Part shown: piece after piece, positions 8,548 through 17,837 of the stretch | Layout: every line of letters begins with the position of its first letter | Numbering within the stretch: position 1 is the stretch's first letter | Assembly: GCA_963827085.1 (NCBI GenBank) | Contig: CAWGZY010000005.1 | Span: 62,001-126,000, forward strand | DNA from: JAGVPT01 sp963827085 | Lineage (GTDB): Bacteria > Bacteroidota > Ignavibacteria > UBA10030 > UBA8401 | Length of the DNA stretch: 64,000 nt | Direction: 5' to 3' | Translations under genes and position numbers: made by a program | The notes under the pieces: model-generated | Database searches by the model: none | Seen by the model: the letters and a program-made list of their open reading frames with translations, nothing else | Told to the model about the DNA's origin: nothing

Positions 8548-8787
8548 TTATCGACGATGATCGAAATAGAATAGAATACTGGCGGTTACGATTAATATCA
8601 TTGACAAAACCCTGATGATAAAATTAAACTTATTGATGAAAGGTCGCGTTTTCCAATCCTTATTCTTCCTATAATTCCTAACATCCCAAATTACCCATAC
8701 GATCATAACCAGCGCACAAAAATCTATAGGATTGATACCTAATGATTCTAATGTTGTACGGATTTCATTTGCAAATTCTTCTTTCAC
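8548..8787 (-). CDS. Small two-helix membrane protein
   Basis: 79 residues from a GTG at 8787, the only start codon after the upstream in-frame stop. Two transmembrane segments: about residues 20-36 (PIDFCALVMIVWVIW) and 55-74 (IIRVLSMILIVTASILFYF), joined by a basic loop. Family unknown. The 97 bp between its stop and the attC hold nothing recognisable. Confidence 0.6.
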   Translation of the reverse strand: MKEEFANEIRTTLESLGINPIDFCALVMIVWVIWDVRNYRKNKDWKTRPFINKFNFIIRVLSMILIVTASILFYFDHRR

Positions 8788-8868
8788 GGGGTAATAGTCT
8801 TTAACCTGTTTTGTCGCGGAGTCAACGTCCGAATTTTTGAATGAATATACTCATAAGCCGTTTTGGCT

Positions 8869-9020
8869 GCCTAACGGACCGGAGCTATGCTGCGGCGGCG
8901 AAGCGCCGCAGCGACGGTAGCCAGTCCGCGCGTGGCGAGTCATGTCCAATAGTAGCTGGTCGTTTCGCGCGTGTTAAATCACCAGCGGCTGGTTCCGTCA
9001 GCTTGAGCGACTGGTTAGAA
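8869..9020 (-). repeat. attC, module I
   Basis: Heptamers GCCTAAC and GTTAGAA, which do not pair with each other. GTTAGAACGCACG pairs with CGTGCGTTCTAAC of the next site. The left arm reads GGAGCTATGC. Confidence 0.95.
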
Positions 9021-9053
9021 CGCACGCGGGACTCTTTGCTTATGAGGACCAAG

Positions 9054-9356
9054 CTACAGTTCATAATCGACCATTCTTCTCTCACTTCTAACCTCCGAAA
9101 CGAATGGCATGACTGCTTTGTGTTCGGGATGAACTTGGTATTTTTCTAAATCTTCTCTTGTTGCAAACTCTGAGTAAAGCACCAGATCGGCACTATTTTC
9201 GGTTTGAGAGTAGTTGATTCCTACTTCCAGTCTCAACATCCCTTGGATTTTTCCGTTTAGTGCCTCGAGTTTCTGTTTAACCAACACAGCATTTTCCGTC
9301 TTGCTGTTTCCAAGAGCATTCGCTTTCAATTTCCACATTACAATATGTTTGACCAT
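9054..9356 (-). CDS. Dabb-domain (stress-responsive A/B barrel) protein
   Basis: 100 residues, the full length of a single stress-responsive A/B barrel domain. Diagnostic features are the N-terminal strand MVKHIVMWKLK, the helix with VLVKQKLEALNGKIQGM, the strand LEVGINYSQ, then ADLVLYSEF and the ending HPEHKAVMPFVSEVRSERRM. Such proteins are cytoplasmic dimers of the ferredoxin-like barrel type, some being oxygenases or cyclases; the substrate here is unknown. AGGA precedes the ATG. Confidence 0.9.
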   Translation of the reverse strand: MVKHIVMWKLKANALGNSKTENAVLVKQKLEALNGKIQGMLRLEVGINYSQTENSADLVLYSEFATREDLEKYQVHPEHKAVMPFVSEVRSERRMVDYEL

Positions 9357-9450
9357 TTGTTGTCCTATTTTGTTCGATAATGTCTCACGATCTGCCGAGT
9401 TAATCGCTGTGCGCCTATTTTCTCCGCACTCGCCTAGAGATGTTCGTGCG

Positions 9451-9602
9451 TTCTAACGGACCGGAGCTAAGCTGCGGCGGCGAAGCGCCGCAGCGACGGA
9501 ATCCAGTCCGCGCGAGCCAAGTCCTGTCCGATAGTAACTGATTGTTTCGCGCGTGTTAAATCATCGACGGCTGGTTCCGTCAGCTTGAGCGACTGGTTAG
9601 GT
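9451..9602 (-). repeat. attC, module I
   Basis: Heptamers TTCTAAC and GTTAGGT. Site of the pentapeptide-channel cassette. Confidence 0.95.
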
Positions 9603-9648
9603 TGCGCGCCAAGTCGAGTGCAGTTTTTTGAAGAAATCCGTAAGTAAA

Positions 9649-10893
9649 TTAATATTTCCATTCAACTTTTCTCGCCAGAAGAAATACGAAAAGAGCCAAA
9701 ACAACATATCCGGAAATGGTTTCTGAGATAACGAGAATCTGTCCAATAGGAGAGATCGGTTTTATTCCTTCTAAGCCGAGAGACGTGAATATTAGCATGC
9801 TGTCATAAAAAAGGGTGAAGTAATTATCACTCAATTGCTCAAAGTGATGAGAACAAAGCAAGAATAAAGATGGGTAGATAAAGTTCAGAATGAGGGCAAA
9901 GAAAGCTAATGCCCAATAGGAAGTCCAGTGCTTTGTTGCAATAACGGAGAAGAGAAAGCCAACTTTTTTTAGGAAGGGGATATTTGGAAAGTCAACTACC
10001 TTATCCATAGTGAATTGATACCAAGTAATATATTCCTTGAGAGCGCGTGTTTGTGGTAGAGTCATTTCAGATGTTGGATTGTTCGCAAACGCCGTGTGCC
10101 TGCCGGATTCTCTACCAGGAACTGAATGGGACTTGATATGTAAGAGAGATTTTATCGTGATTTTCAGTAAATAAAAATATGATATTTCGGTGTACTTGAA
10201 TGGCTCAGTTAGGCACTTGTCGCCGAGAGGATATATGCCAAATACGCCAGCTGTAGTGAAATCAGCACTGTTGAAATATGAACCGTTCTTGACATGGATT
10301 CCGCCAAGGTTGGCATGACGGAAAGAGGTATCTTGAAAGGTTGTTGCAATTAGTTCGACATGAGACATGGTTGCGTTATCGAAATTCGCGTTTCCAAAGC
10401 AGAGGCCAACAAGTCTACAGTTTTTTAAACTGATGCCTGAAAGGTCAATTCCAATTAAATCCAGCTGCCCGCCTATCCTACCGGTTTTGAATGAGTAGGT
10501 GAATTCATTTATGGTCCATGAGCGGTTTTGATATTGAAAACTGAAATCGCTGAAATCGATAGTGACATAGAGTTCTTCAGGATCGAACTTGACCTTTTTC
10601 TGCCATTCTGGATCATTCATCATGAGATGATGTTGGGAGAAAAACTTTTGGTTGACTATTGTTTCGTGATGGTAAAGCTTCTCCTCAATATATCTTTTGA
10701 TAGCATTAACACATGCAACCCCGAATTCGGATTTCCACTTGATTCTATTTGCAAACTCATCGCTATGATAATTAGGTCCAAAGATTAAAGGGTCCAGTCT
10801 TTCTCTATTGTTGAAGTAGAAATCTGAGACGTTTGTTGTTTCGTCATAACCATTTTGCTTTAGGATTGTGAGAATGGATTCGTATGATTTCAT
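9649..10893 (-). CDS. Pentapeptide-repeat protein with ion-channel-like C-terminus
   Basis: 414 residues from the ATG at 10893; the frame extends further upstream through an attC remnant, so longer starts are unlikely. The middle has pentapeptide repeats (IDLSGISLKNCRL, FGNANFDNATMSHVEL, TTFQDTSFRHANLGG). The C-terminal part has two membrane helices around a pore-loop-like segment (DSMLIFTSLGLEGIKPIS), as in pentapeptide-repeat proteins with a two-helix K+ channel (Ion_trans_2) domain. The signature TxGYGD is replaced by TSLGLEGI, so selectivity, or channel function itself, is doubtful. Confidence 0.8.
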   Translation of the reverse strand: MKSYESILTILKQNGYDETTNVSDFYFNNRERLDPLIFGPNYHSDEFANRIKWKSEFGVACVNAIKRYIEEKLYHHETIVNQKFFSQHHLMMNDPEWQKKVKFDPEELYVTIDFSDFSFQYQNRSWTINEFTYSFKTGRIGGQLDLIGIDLSGISLKNCRLVGLCFGNANFDNATMSHVELIATTFQDTSFRHANLGGIHVKNGSYFNSADFTTAGVFGIYPLGDKCLTEPFKYTEISYFYLLKITIKSLLHIKSHSVPGRESGRHTAFANNPTSEMTLPQTRALKEYITWYQFTMDKVVDFPNIPFLKKVGFLFSVIATKHWTSYWALAFFALILNFIYPSLFLLCSHHFEQLSDNYFTLFYDSMLIFTSLGLEGIKPISPIGQILVISETISGYVVLALFVFLLARKVEWKY

Positions 10894-10916
10894 ATGGTGT
10901 GGACCAAAATAGCGCA

Positions 10917-11002
10917 ACCTAACGACTGGAGCTAAGCTGCAGCGACGTGCAGTCGCACTGGACTTTGTTATCGTGACTTTCTCGGTTTTGTAGTGGTTAG
11001 AT
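10917..11002 (-). repeat. Decayed attC remnant
   Basis: ACCTAAC and GACTGGAGCTAAGCTG (with two bases lost from GGACCGG) mark a left arm at 10917-10940. No normal right arm follows; GTTAGAT at 10996-11002 is the only candidate core. GCGCAACCTAAC still matches the end of the neighbouring cassette at 9596-9607. Confidence 0.65.
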
Positions 11003-11035
11003 GAGCACGGATAATTGATTTTGCTTCCATCTTGT

Positions 11036-11560
11036 CTAGTTTCTGGTATTTTGATCGATTTGGCGTTCGACTTTGAACTTAAATTTATCGTTTCCAATGT
11101 TGAAACCGAGCCACAATGGAAATACTAAGTTATAGCCATCCCACATTAACAGCCCTTGTATTGCGGCCTGTGGAGGAACTGTCGTAGGTTCTAAAAATCG
11201 CCCGATTAACGCTGAACGAACCACATTCTCATCAAGGTAACCTTGTCCTTCCAACACAATTAATTTCGTAGTCTGTTCAAAAGTAAGCTTATTTATAATT
11301 ACAGAATTATCGTTCAATAAATAGATACTTGATGGATCTATTATAACATTTTCGGATGAATTATTTCGGAAAGTAAAATCCAATTTGAAGACCCGAGTAT
11401 TCATGAAATTGCCTGTACAGGTGACAACGATTTGCTGATTGTCAGACCTTTGAGGTACGGCCTCGTAGTAGACTATCTTCTCCGTCGAGGCACAGCCTTG
11501 AAAGAGAATGGAAAAACAAAAAGTAAAAATATACAGACAACCTGATTGAAGGATTTTCAT
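11036..11560 (-). CDS. Lipoprotein, unknown family
   Basis: 174 residues from the ATG at 11560. The signal peptide ends in a lipobox (ILFQGC), so the mature protein should be lipid-anchored at CASTEK. The body has beta-rich segments (VTCTGNFMN, FKLDFTFRNNSSENVIIDP) resembling an Ig-like or DUF4352-type fold. It is the last of four genes in one unit with no intact attC between them. A longer start at 11623 is possible, but would bury the lipobox. Confidence 0.75.
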   Translation of the reverse strand: MKILQSGCLYIFTFCFSILFQGCASTEKIVYYEAVPQRSDNQQIVVTCTGNFMNTRVFKLDFTFRNNSSENVIIDPSSIYLLNDNSVIINKLTFEQTTKLIVLEGQGYLDENVVRSALIGRFLEPTTVPPQAAIQGLLMWDGYNLVFPLWLGFNIGNDKFKFKVERQIDQNTRN

Positions 11561-11638
11561 TTGAGGCTCTTTTGAATAAGGATAAAGCTTGAGACTTTCT
11601 TCATTGATGGGCCGTTGATTCAAGAACCATGACGTGCA

Positions 11639-12931
11639 CTACCAGGTATATCCATTTGTTTTTAGCCATTGCTGTGCACCTTTATCTCCCAATTGCGCAG
11701 CCTTTTTATAAAGTTGAATTGCTTTGTCGAGATTTCCTTCATCCTGGTAAACACCCCCCAGAATGTAGTAGGCTGTGGAAACCTGAGGTTTGAGGTCAAT
11801 AGCCTTTTGCAGAAGTTCAATCGCTTTATTAGGATTGCCTTTATATGAGTAGGCGGTTCCCAATCCGAGGTAAGCATCGAAAGAGTTAGGATTGAACTCG
11901 ATAGCCTTTTGCAGAAGTTCAATCGCTTTATCATCGTTCCCATTAGCTTCGTAAGCCATTCCCAAACCGACGTAGGCTTGAAAATTCTGTGGATTGAGGT
12001 CAATCGCTTTTTGGAAAAGTTGAATTGCCTTATCGAAATTGCCTTTCTGTATGTAAGCACTTCCCATATTGTTGTAGGCCGCCGAATACCCTGGATTGAT
12101 TTCAACTGCTTTTTCGTAAAGTTCAATTGCTTTGTCGAGATTGCCTTTAGCTGCATAGGCAGCTCCCAAATTGTTGAAGGCCATGGAATTCTGTGGATTT
12201 AGGTCAATCGCTTTTTGGAGGACTTGAATCGCTTTGTCGAGATTGCCTTTATCATGGTAAGCAAGTCCCAAGTTGATGTAGGGACTGGCATTATTTGGGT
12301 TGAGGTCAATCGATTTTTGGTAATACAAAATTGCATTATCATATTCCTTTAATTCAGCAGCATTATATCCTTTCTGAAACCAATCTGAAGCTGAAAGATT
12401 ATCGGATGCAACGATATACTCTTTTTGTTTTGCCAGTTTTTCGTTCTCTGATTTTGTAGAATCAAATTCTTTTCGCAGTTGTGCAATTTCTGAAATGGCT
12501 TCGTCGGCTTTGTGTTCAACTTCCTCCAACTCTTTAAGTTTGTTCTGGTCGGCGGCGATGCGGGCAATAGTCTTAGTTACTTCGTCGGGGTCAACTGTGA
12601 TTGAGGCTTTGATGTAGTACGTTTCGCCATTCCATCTTTCTTCAAGAATTTTTGTTTCCGTAATTCCCGCAGTAATGCTTTGGGTTTGTTCTTTGGTGAG
12701 CTCGCTATATACACCATTTTTCTCTTGCTTTGCTGTCTGGAATTCGCTTTTAAGGTAAATGCCAATTTCTTCTAGCAACATTCTCTTTACTTGGTCGAGC
12801 GCAATTGCGCGGGAAGTGATTTTACTATCAGCTTCACTGGCAGTGTAAGTGTATTCGCGGATAAATGTTTTTGTTTCCGCAAATAGAGGAATGGAAATAG
12901 CAATCAATAGGACGGAAAAAATATTTTTCAT
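11639..12931 (-). CDS. Exported TPR-repeat protein
   Basis: 430 residues from the ATG at 12931, with signal peptide MKNIFSVLLIAISIPLFAET. A domain of about 110 residues (FIREYTYTASEADSKITSRA ... YYIKASITVDPDEV) precedes a coiled coil near 140-180 (IAQLRKEFDSTKSENEKL). Seven consecutive tetratricopeptide repeats follow, with the consensus NLGxAYxxKGNxDKAIxLxQ and IDLNPQN. Likely a periplasmic scaffold. The repeats are similar enough at DNA level to allow length change by recombination. Confidence 0.9.
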   Translation of the reverse strand: MKNIFSVLLIAISIPLFAETKTFIREYTYTASEADSKITSRAIALDQVKRMLLEEIGIYLKSEFQTAKQEKNGVYSELTKEQTQSITAGITETKILEERWNGETYYIKASITVDPDEVTKTIARIAADQNKLKELEEVEHKADEAISEIAQLRKEFDSTKSENEKLAKQKEYIVASDNLSASDWFQKGYNAAELKEYDNAILYYQKSIDLNPNNASPYINLGLAYHDKGNLDKAIQVLQKAIDLNPQNSMAFNNLGAAYAAKGNLDKAIELYEKAVEINPGYSAAYNNMGSAYIQKGNFDKAIQLFQKAIDLNPQNFQAYVGLGMAYEANGNDDKAIELLQKAIEFNPNSFDAYLGLGTAYSYKGNPNKAIELLQKAIDLKPQVSTAYYILGGVYQDEGNLDKAIQLYKKAAQLGDKGAQQWLKTNGYTW

Positions 12932-12962
12932 ATTGTAGTCAATTCGTTGGAATAAAGTATGT

Positions 12963-13214
12963 TTAATCAAATCTGATTGCAAATCCAGCAAAAGCAGCAT
13001 CCAATTCAGATTGTGGAACTGATTTATCGTGTTTCCAGAATTTTTCAAGCCCGCCTGATGGGCCTGTCGGTAAATAGACTGATAGTTGATATAGATCAGA
13101 TCCAGTTTTCTTGACCTTTATTACAATGTTTAGAACGGGGAAATCGAATTTATGCGATTTTTCCTCACCAATTTGTGTCGGAAGATTGTTTTTCACTTTA
13201 TTTGGGAGAGACAT
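12963..13214 (-). CDS. Hypothetical 83-residue protein
   Basis: 83 residues, soluble, beta-rich (FPVLNIVIKVKKTGSDLYQL, SVYLPTG) with a C-terminal KSVPQSELDAAFAGFAIRFD. No family recognised and no Shine-Dalgarno. It lies 31 bp from the TPR gene and 23 bp from the repeat gene at 13238, which suggests co-transcription. Confidence 0.6.
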   Translation of the reverse strand: MSLPNKVKNNLPTQIGEEKSHKFDFPVLNIVIKVKKTGSDLYQLSVYLPTGPSGGLEKFWKHDKSVPQSELDAAFAGFAIRFD

Positions 13215-13237
13215 ATCGGTAGAATTAGATGTTGAAA

Positions 13238-13717
13238 TCAGTTAAGAGGGAAGTATTCCCATTGATTCAGGAGTTGGTTGTATTTGTAGTAACCAATTTG
13301 TTGTCCGCTAGAGTTGAAGACGTCGTATCTCTGTAGGAGTTGATTCCATTTTTTCACATACTTCTGATTGCCGGTATTATCGTAGGTTTCGTTCTGCTTT
13401 AACAGATTGTTGTATTGTGAGTAACCTTGTTGGCTTCCATTGGGGTCGTAGGTTTCATTTCGATTCAGAAGATTATTTCTTTTCACAGTTTTGATAAGTG
13501 TGCCATACGAATCATAATACTCCAGCTGGTTCAACAGATTGTTTTCCTTTGCGTACCCGACCATTTGGCCATTAGAATTGTAAAATTCTGTTCTGTCCAA
13601 GAGGCTATTATATTTTTGTGTGAGTTCTTGAGCATCTACGGAAAATGAGCAACATAGAATAAAGAGCAATATGATTGCGGCGCTAGTTCTGTTTATAGTT
13701 CCTTTTCTCGGTGACAT
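13238..13717 (-). CDS. Secreted protein of 22-residue repeats
   Basis: 159 residues. A hydrophobic signal near residues 14-28 is followed by about five repeats of 21-22 residues with the pattern N-x-LL-x-R-x-E-x-YD-x-NG-x-x-x-GY (for example NNLLNRNETYDPNGSQQGY). The pattern recalls short beta-hairpin, YD-like or MORN-like repeats. AAGGA lies before the ATG. First gene of a four-gene unit downstream of four gene-less cassettes that include three family A promoters. Confidence 0.8.
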   Translation of the reverse strand: MSPRKGTINRTSAAIILLFILCCSFSVDAQELTQKYNSLLDRTEFYNSNGQMVGYAKENNLLNQLEYYDSYGTLIKTVKRNNLLNRNETYDPNGSQQGYSQYNNLLKQNETYDNTGNQKYVKKWNQLLQRYDVFNSSGQQIGYYKYNQLLNQWEYFPLN

Positions 13718-13769
13718 AAATTCGATCCTTGTAGTTTTGGAGAATTTGGCGTTGACTGCATATTGCGCA

Positions 13770-13921
13770 ACCTAACGGACCGGAGCTAAGCTGCGGCAAC
13801 GAAGTGCCGCAGCGACGGTAGCCAGTCCGCGCGTGGCGAGTCATGTCCAATAGTAACTGATTGTTTCGCGCGTGTTAAATCACCAACGGCTGGTTCCGTC
13901 AGCTTGAGCGACTGGTTAGGC
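13770..13921 (-). repeat. attC, module I
   Basis: Heptamers ACCTAAC and GTTAGGC. Site of the family B cassette at 13922-14145. Confidence 0.95.
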
Positions 13922-14145
13922 GGCGATAAGTGCATTTTGATGAGAATACGCTTTCGTACTGACTGTATTATATTAGAAACTATCTTTAAGAAAGCAATAC
14001 CAAGCTTTTGGTATTTGATAAAATGAGCGTATTTAGTGAGTGCGTTGTCTGAAAGAGGAGTCGTTTGTAGAAAAACCGGATGACTGCTTGTAGGTTAATT
14101 CTTTTAACTCCTCCTTTTTTTCTTTTGTTACAAATTGCTTTCGCC
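13922..14145 (-). repeat. Family B cassette, subtype B1
   Basis: Gene-less, with the perfect palindrome AATACCAA-AAGC-TTGGTATT and TATAAT further downstream on the minus strand. Nearly identical to the copy at 30881-31103. Confidence 0.75.
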
Positions 14146-14297
14146 GCCTAACGGACCGGAGCTAAGCTGCGGCGGCGAAGCGCCGCAGCGACGGTAGCCA
14201 GTCCGCGCGTGGCGAGTCATGTCCAATAGTAGCTGGCTGTTTCGCGCGTGTTAAATCATCGACGGCTGGTTCCGTCAGCTTGAGCGACTGGTTAGGC
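14146..14297 (-). repeat. attC, module I
   Basis: Heptamers GCCTAAC and GTTAGGC. Site of family A copy 3. Confidence 0.95.
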
Positions 14298-14550
14298 GGC
14301 GAACATGACAGTAAACCAGTACGTCGTTGCGTATTAAGAATGTTTTCGTATTTGATACTGTTTATAAACATAGCTCCCAACTATGATTGCCAGGAAAGCT
14401 CTCCGTACCAGATAATATCGTTTTATTGCAGTTATTGCAATTAGAAAATCTGACTGCTTATAGATTCATATCTTTGGAGACTCAAATCAAGAGACGAAGC
14501 TTGGAAAACCGAAAACACTTTTTTTTCTAGATGACTTATTTTTGTCCGCC
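14298..14550 (-). repeat. Family A promoter cassette, copy 3
   Basis: -35 TTGCAA at 14435-14440, 17 bp, -10 TATTAT at 14412-14417. The cassette end near 14300-14335 differs from other copies (gtaaaccagtacgtcgttg). Confidence 0.8.
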
Positions 14551-14702
14551 GCCTAACGGACCGGAGCTAAGCTGCGGCGGCGAAGCGCCGCAGCGACGGT
14601 AGCCAGTCCGCGCGTGGCGAGTCATGTCCGATAGTAGCTGGTTGTTTCGCGCGTGTTAAATCACCAACGGCTGGTTCCGTCAGCTTGAGCGACTGGTTAG
14701 GT
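14551..14702 (-). repeat. attC, module I
   Basis: Heptamers GCCTAAC and GTTAGGT. Site of family A copy 4. Confidence 0.95.
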
Positions 14703-14957
14703 GGCAAAGTCAGTTGGTTAACCTGCGTACAGCTTCGCACTAAGAATGCTTCGTATTTGATTTTGCTTATAAACATAGCTCCCAACTATGATTGCCAGGA
14801 AAGCTCTCCGTACCAGATAATATCGTTTTATTGCAGTTATTGCAATTAGAAAATCTCACTGCTTATAGATTCGTATCTTTGGAAACTTGAATCAAAGAAA
14901 CAAAACTTGAATTACTGAAACTGTTTCTTTCTTAGACAATCTAAGCTTTTCTTTGCC
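14703..14957 (-). repeat. Family A promoter cassette, copy 4
   Basis: -35 TTGCAA at 14840-14845, 17 bp, -10 TATTAT at 14817-14822. Confidence 0.8.
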
Positions 14958-15109
14958 ACCTAACGGACCGGAGCTAAGCTGCGGCGGCGAAGCGCCGCAG
15001 CGACGGTAGCCAGTCCGCGCGTGGCGAGTCATGTCCAATAGTAGCTGGTCGTTTCGCGCGTGTTAAATCACCAACGGCTGGTTCCGTCAGCTTGAGCGAC
15101 TGGTTAGGT
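14958..15109 (-). repeat. attC, module I
   Basis: Heptamers ACCTAAC and GTTAGGT. Site of family A copy 5. Confidence 0.95.
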
Positions 15110-15361
15110 GGCAAAGTCAGTTGGTTAACCTGCATACAGCTTCGCACTAAGAATGCTTCGTTTTTGATTTTGCTTATAAACATAGCTCCCAACTATGATT
15201 GCCCGGAAAGCTCTCCGTACCAGATAATATCGTTTTATTGCAGTTATTGCAGTTAGAAAATCCAACTGCTCATAGACTCCATCTTTTAAAAACCAGATTG
15301 ATAGACAGAACTTGAAAGATCGAAACTACTTCTCGCTTTGCGAACCTAAGTTTTCTTTGCC
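15110..15361 (-). repeat. Family A promoter cassette, copy 5
   Basis: -10 TATTAT at 15224-15229, 17 bp, and -35 CTGCAA at 15247-15252, one base off the family norm. Confidence 0.75.
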
Positions 15362-15513
15362 ACCTAACGGACCGGAGCTAAGCTGCGGCGGCGAAGCGCC
15401 GCAGCGACGGTAGCCATTCCGCGCGTGGCGAGTCATGTCCGATAGTAGCTGGTCGTTTCGCGCGTGCAAAATCGTCAACGGCTGGTTCCGTCAGCTTGAG
15501 CGACTGGTTAGGG
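15362..15513 (-). repeat. attC, module I
   Basis: Heptamers ACCTAAC and GTTAGGG. Site of the BNR lipoprotein cassette. Confidence 0.95.
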
Positions 15514-15546
15514 CGCAACAACTTCGGACATTTGATTGACAGTGTT

Positions 15547-16584
15547 CTATTTAAGAGAATATCTCCATACTGCTCTATAATCGGACGTGGCAAAAACGTA
15601 ATCGTTTTGAATAAGAGCATAATGAAACTCGGCAAGTGTTGTATTGTCTAAATCTAACCCTTGATTGCAAGTGCTCCAATTATTTCCATTATCAAATGAA
15701 ATTTCCATTCCGTGGCCGGTTGAAAGGAGTATTGTGCTACCTTGAGCCACAACAAAGTTTGGGGTGCTAATTGTTACTGTATCTGCAATTTTCTTCCAAC
15801 TCGGACTGCTAAGGGCTCGCTGGTATAAGCCCTGCTCGACAATCGATGATGTAGATATTGTAGCAAAGTAGAAAGAATCAGATACCGCGAAACTCGAAAC
15901 ATACGGTTGATAGGGCAATCCTACACCCATCGATTGCCAGTTGCTACCATTGTTATTGGAGAAATAGATTCCACTCGCAAATGGACAAGCATAAAGTATG
16001 GTATCGTTTCCAACAAGCACATAAATTCTAGGGAAGTATTCTTCTGTTGTCATGGGAAAGCCATTGCTGACAGATACCCAACTGACGCCAAAGTCAGAAG
16101 ATCTATAAATAGAGGCATCATTTCCTGCACCGATAAACAAAAATTCGGAAGTCATTAGAATAGAATGAACAGACTGGGCACCTGCGTCTAAACCGTTATT
16201 TACTGATTTTATCCATGTAACCCCAAAATTGGTTGAAGTAAAAACACCATTTCCTTCTGTCGCCGCAGCAAGATTGTTATTAATTCCGGCGATGCCACTG
16301 ATCCAAGAGCTATCGGGCAAACCGGTTCCTATTGGAATCCATGACCCGCCATTATCTGATGATGAGAATAGCTCGTTGCCGGCGTACACGTAAAGCCTAC
16401 TCCCGATGCTGGCAATTGTGTATGGTGTGTTTGTTGGTAACCCATTTGTCATTTTAGTCCAAGAATGGATTTCATTCTGGTTACTGTTGGACACCTCTGT
16501 TGGATTGCTTTTTTTGCAGCTCTCAATTAAACAAATATAAAGTAAAAGCAACGCAACTATGATTTTTGAGAACGTCTTTTTCAT
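15547..16584 (-). CDS. BNR-repeat lipoprotein
   Basis: 345 residues. Lipobox (LIESC) followed by KKSNPTE, then a beta-propeller with repeated Asp-box-like motifs: SSDNGGSW, STNFGVTW, SSDFGVSW, SNNNGSNW and SFDNGNNW, spaced about 40-60 residues apart. Such sialidase-like or photosystem-stability-factor-like propellers bind rather than cut in most FCB bacteria, and no sialidase catalytic set is seen. Likely anchored on the cell surface or in the periplasm. Related in design to the T9SS protein at 58857. Confidence 0.85.
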   Translation of the reverse strand: MKKTFSKIIVALLLLYICLIESCKKSNPTEVSNSNQNEIHSWTKMTNGLPTNTPYTIASIGSRLYVYAGNELFSSSDNGGSWIPIGTGLPDSSWISGIAGINNNLAAATEGNGVFTSTNFGVTWIKSVNNGLDAGAQSVHSILMTSEFLFIGAGNDASIYRSSDFGVSWVSVSNGFPMTTEEYFPRIYVLVGNDTILYACPFASGIYFSNNNGSNWQSMGVGLPYQPYVSSFAVSDSFYFATISTSSIVEQGLYQRALSSPSWKKIADTVTISTPNFVVAQGSTILLSTGHGMEISFDNGNNWSTCNQGLDLDNTTLAEFHYALIQNDYVFATSDYRAVWRYSLK

Positions 16585-16636
16585 AATAGATGCAAGATAA
16601 TTTGTGCGGTCAAGCCGGTATACAGTTTGTTTTGCG

Positions 16637-16788
16637 CCCTAACGGACCGGAGCTAAGCTGCGGCGGCGGAGCGCCGCAGCGACGGTAGCCAGTCCGCGCG
16701 TGGCGAGTCATGTCCAATAGTAGCTGTTTGTTTCGCGCGTGTTAAATCATCGACGGCTGGTTCCGTCAGCTTGAGCGACTGGTTAGGC
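16637..16788 (-). repeat. attC, module I
   Basis: Heptamers CCCTAAC and GTTAGGC. The stop of the gene at 16783 lies in the right heptamer. Confidence 0.95.
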
Positions 16789-17163
16789 CGCCGAAGATTT
16801 CTTGTCTCGGAATTTCTTTCTCATGTAGAGCTGAGATATGCCGAAAATGAAAAAGGCCACTCCGAGCGCGACAAAAAACCAAATTGGACCGTGGTCTCCA
16901 AAGTAGTACAAACCGAACCAGACGAAGGCCACGCCTAATAGCATTAGGAAGATTACTCGGTCGTAGCCAACAAGGTTTGACGGGTTTGGTAGCCCAGGTT
17001 GGCTTCGAGTGAGCATTCCATTGAAGCGCGCAACATCAGATTCACATCTGCTTTTGCAGGCACAAGATAGACCGACTTCCGAAATGCAATCGGGGCACAA
17101 TGCCCGCCCGCAGGATCTACATACTGCAACGGCGTCCGAACTTCGATGTGTGAAACATTTCAT
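16783..17163 (-). CDS. B-box-type zinc finger membrane protein
   Basis: 126 residues. The N-terminus (CFTHRSSDAVAVCRSCGRAL, then CPDC) is a B-box-like zinc finger of the type found in bacterial two-helix membrane proteins. Two transmembrane segments follow at about 68-86 and 92-110, then a basic tail. A strong AAAGGAGG lies nine bases before the ATG. The stop TAA is the attC core. Function unknown; the architecture is common among uncharacterised bacterial proteins. Confidence 0.85.
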   Translation of the reverse strand: MKCFTHRSSDAVAVCRSCGRALCPDCISEVGLSCACKSRCESDVARFNGMLTRSQPGLPNPSNLVGYDRVIFLMLLGVAFVWFGLYYFGDHGPIWFFVALGVAFFIFGISQLYMRKKFRDKKSSAA

Positions 17164-17270
17164 AATGTTAATCCTCCTTTACCATAAATCTCAGAGAAGG
17201 GAGGGACAAAAGCAACTGCTGAGTAAAAAGGAACTTTTGCGGACCTAACTGACCTCCGCACGTTGCGGCG

Positions 17271-17422
17271 GCCTAACGGACCGGAGCTAAGCTGCGGCGG
17301 CGAAGCGCCGCAGCGACGGAATCTAGTCCGCGCGAGCTAAGTCCTGTCCGATAGTAACTGGTTGTTTCGCGCGTGTTAAATCACCAACGGCTGGTTCCGT
17401 CAGCTTGAGCGACTGGTTAGGT
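17271..17422 (-). repeat. attC, module I
   Basis: Heptamers GCCTAAC and GTTAGGT. Site of family A copy 6. Confidence 0.95.
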
Positions 17423-17675
17423 GGCAAAGTCAGTTGGTTAACCTGCATACAGCTTCGCACTAAGACTATTTCGTTTTTGATTGTGCTTATAAACATAGCT
17501 CCCAACTATGATTGCCTGGTAAGTTTCCCGTACGAGATGATACCACTTTCTCGGAGATTTTGCAATTAGAAAATCTGACTGCTTGTAGACTCATCTTTTT
17601 GGAGCTCAAATCAAAGAACAAAACTTGAATTACTGAAACTGTTTCTTTCTTAGCCAAACCAAGTTTTTCTTTGCC
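17423..17675 (-). repeat. Family A promoter cassette, copy 6
   Basis: Variant promoter: -35 TTGCAA at 17560-17565, 17 bp of unrelated spacer, -10 TATCAT at 17537-17542. Lies directly upstream of the zinc-finger gene at 16783. Confidence 0.8.
17537..17565 (-). promoter_or_regulatory. Promoter in family A copy 6 (variant spacer)
   Basis: TTGCAA - 17 bp - TATCAT on the minus strand. The spacer is unlike that of the main family A type, yet the two hexamers and their distance are kept. Confidence 0.7.
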
Positions 17676-17828
17676 ACCTAACGGACCGGAGCTAAGCTGC
17701 GGCGGCGAAGCGCCGCAGCGACGGAATCCAGTCCGCGCGAGCTAAGTCATGTCCAACAAGTAACTGATTGTTTCGCGCGTGTTGAATCATCGACGGCTGG
17801 TTCCGTCAGCTTGAGCGACTGGTTAGGC
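17676..17828 (-). repeat. attC, module I
   Basis: Heptamers ACCTAAC and GTTAGGC. Site of the cassette with the membrane protein at 17838-18491. Confidence 0.95.
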
Positions 17829-17837
17829 GGCGGCATC

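Noticed and set aside
11662..12156. 164-codon minus-strand frame inside the TPR gene
   Set aside because: It is the shadow of DNA-level TPR repeats in another frame; the main frame has seven well-formed TPR units.
17241..17277. Extra ACCTAAC at 17243-17249 close to the attC at 17271
   Set aside because: No arm or hairpin accompanies it; a lone seven-base match is expected by chance.
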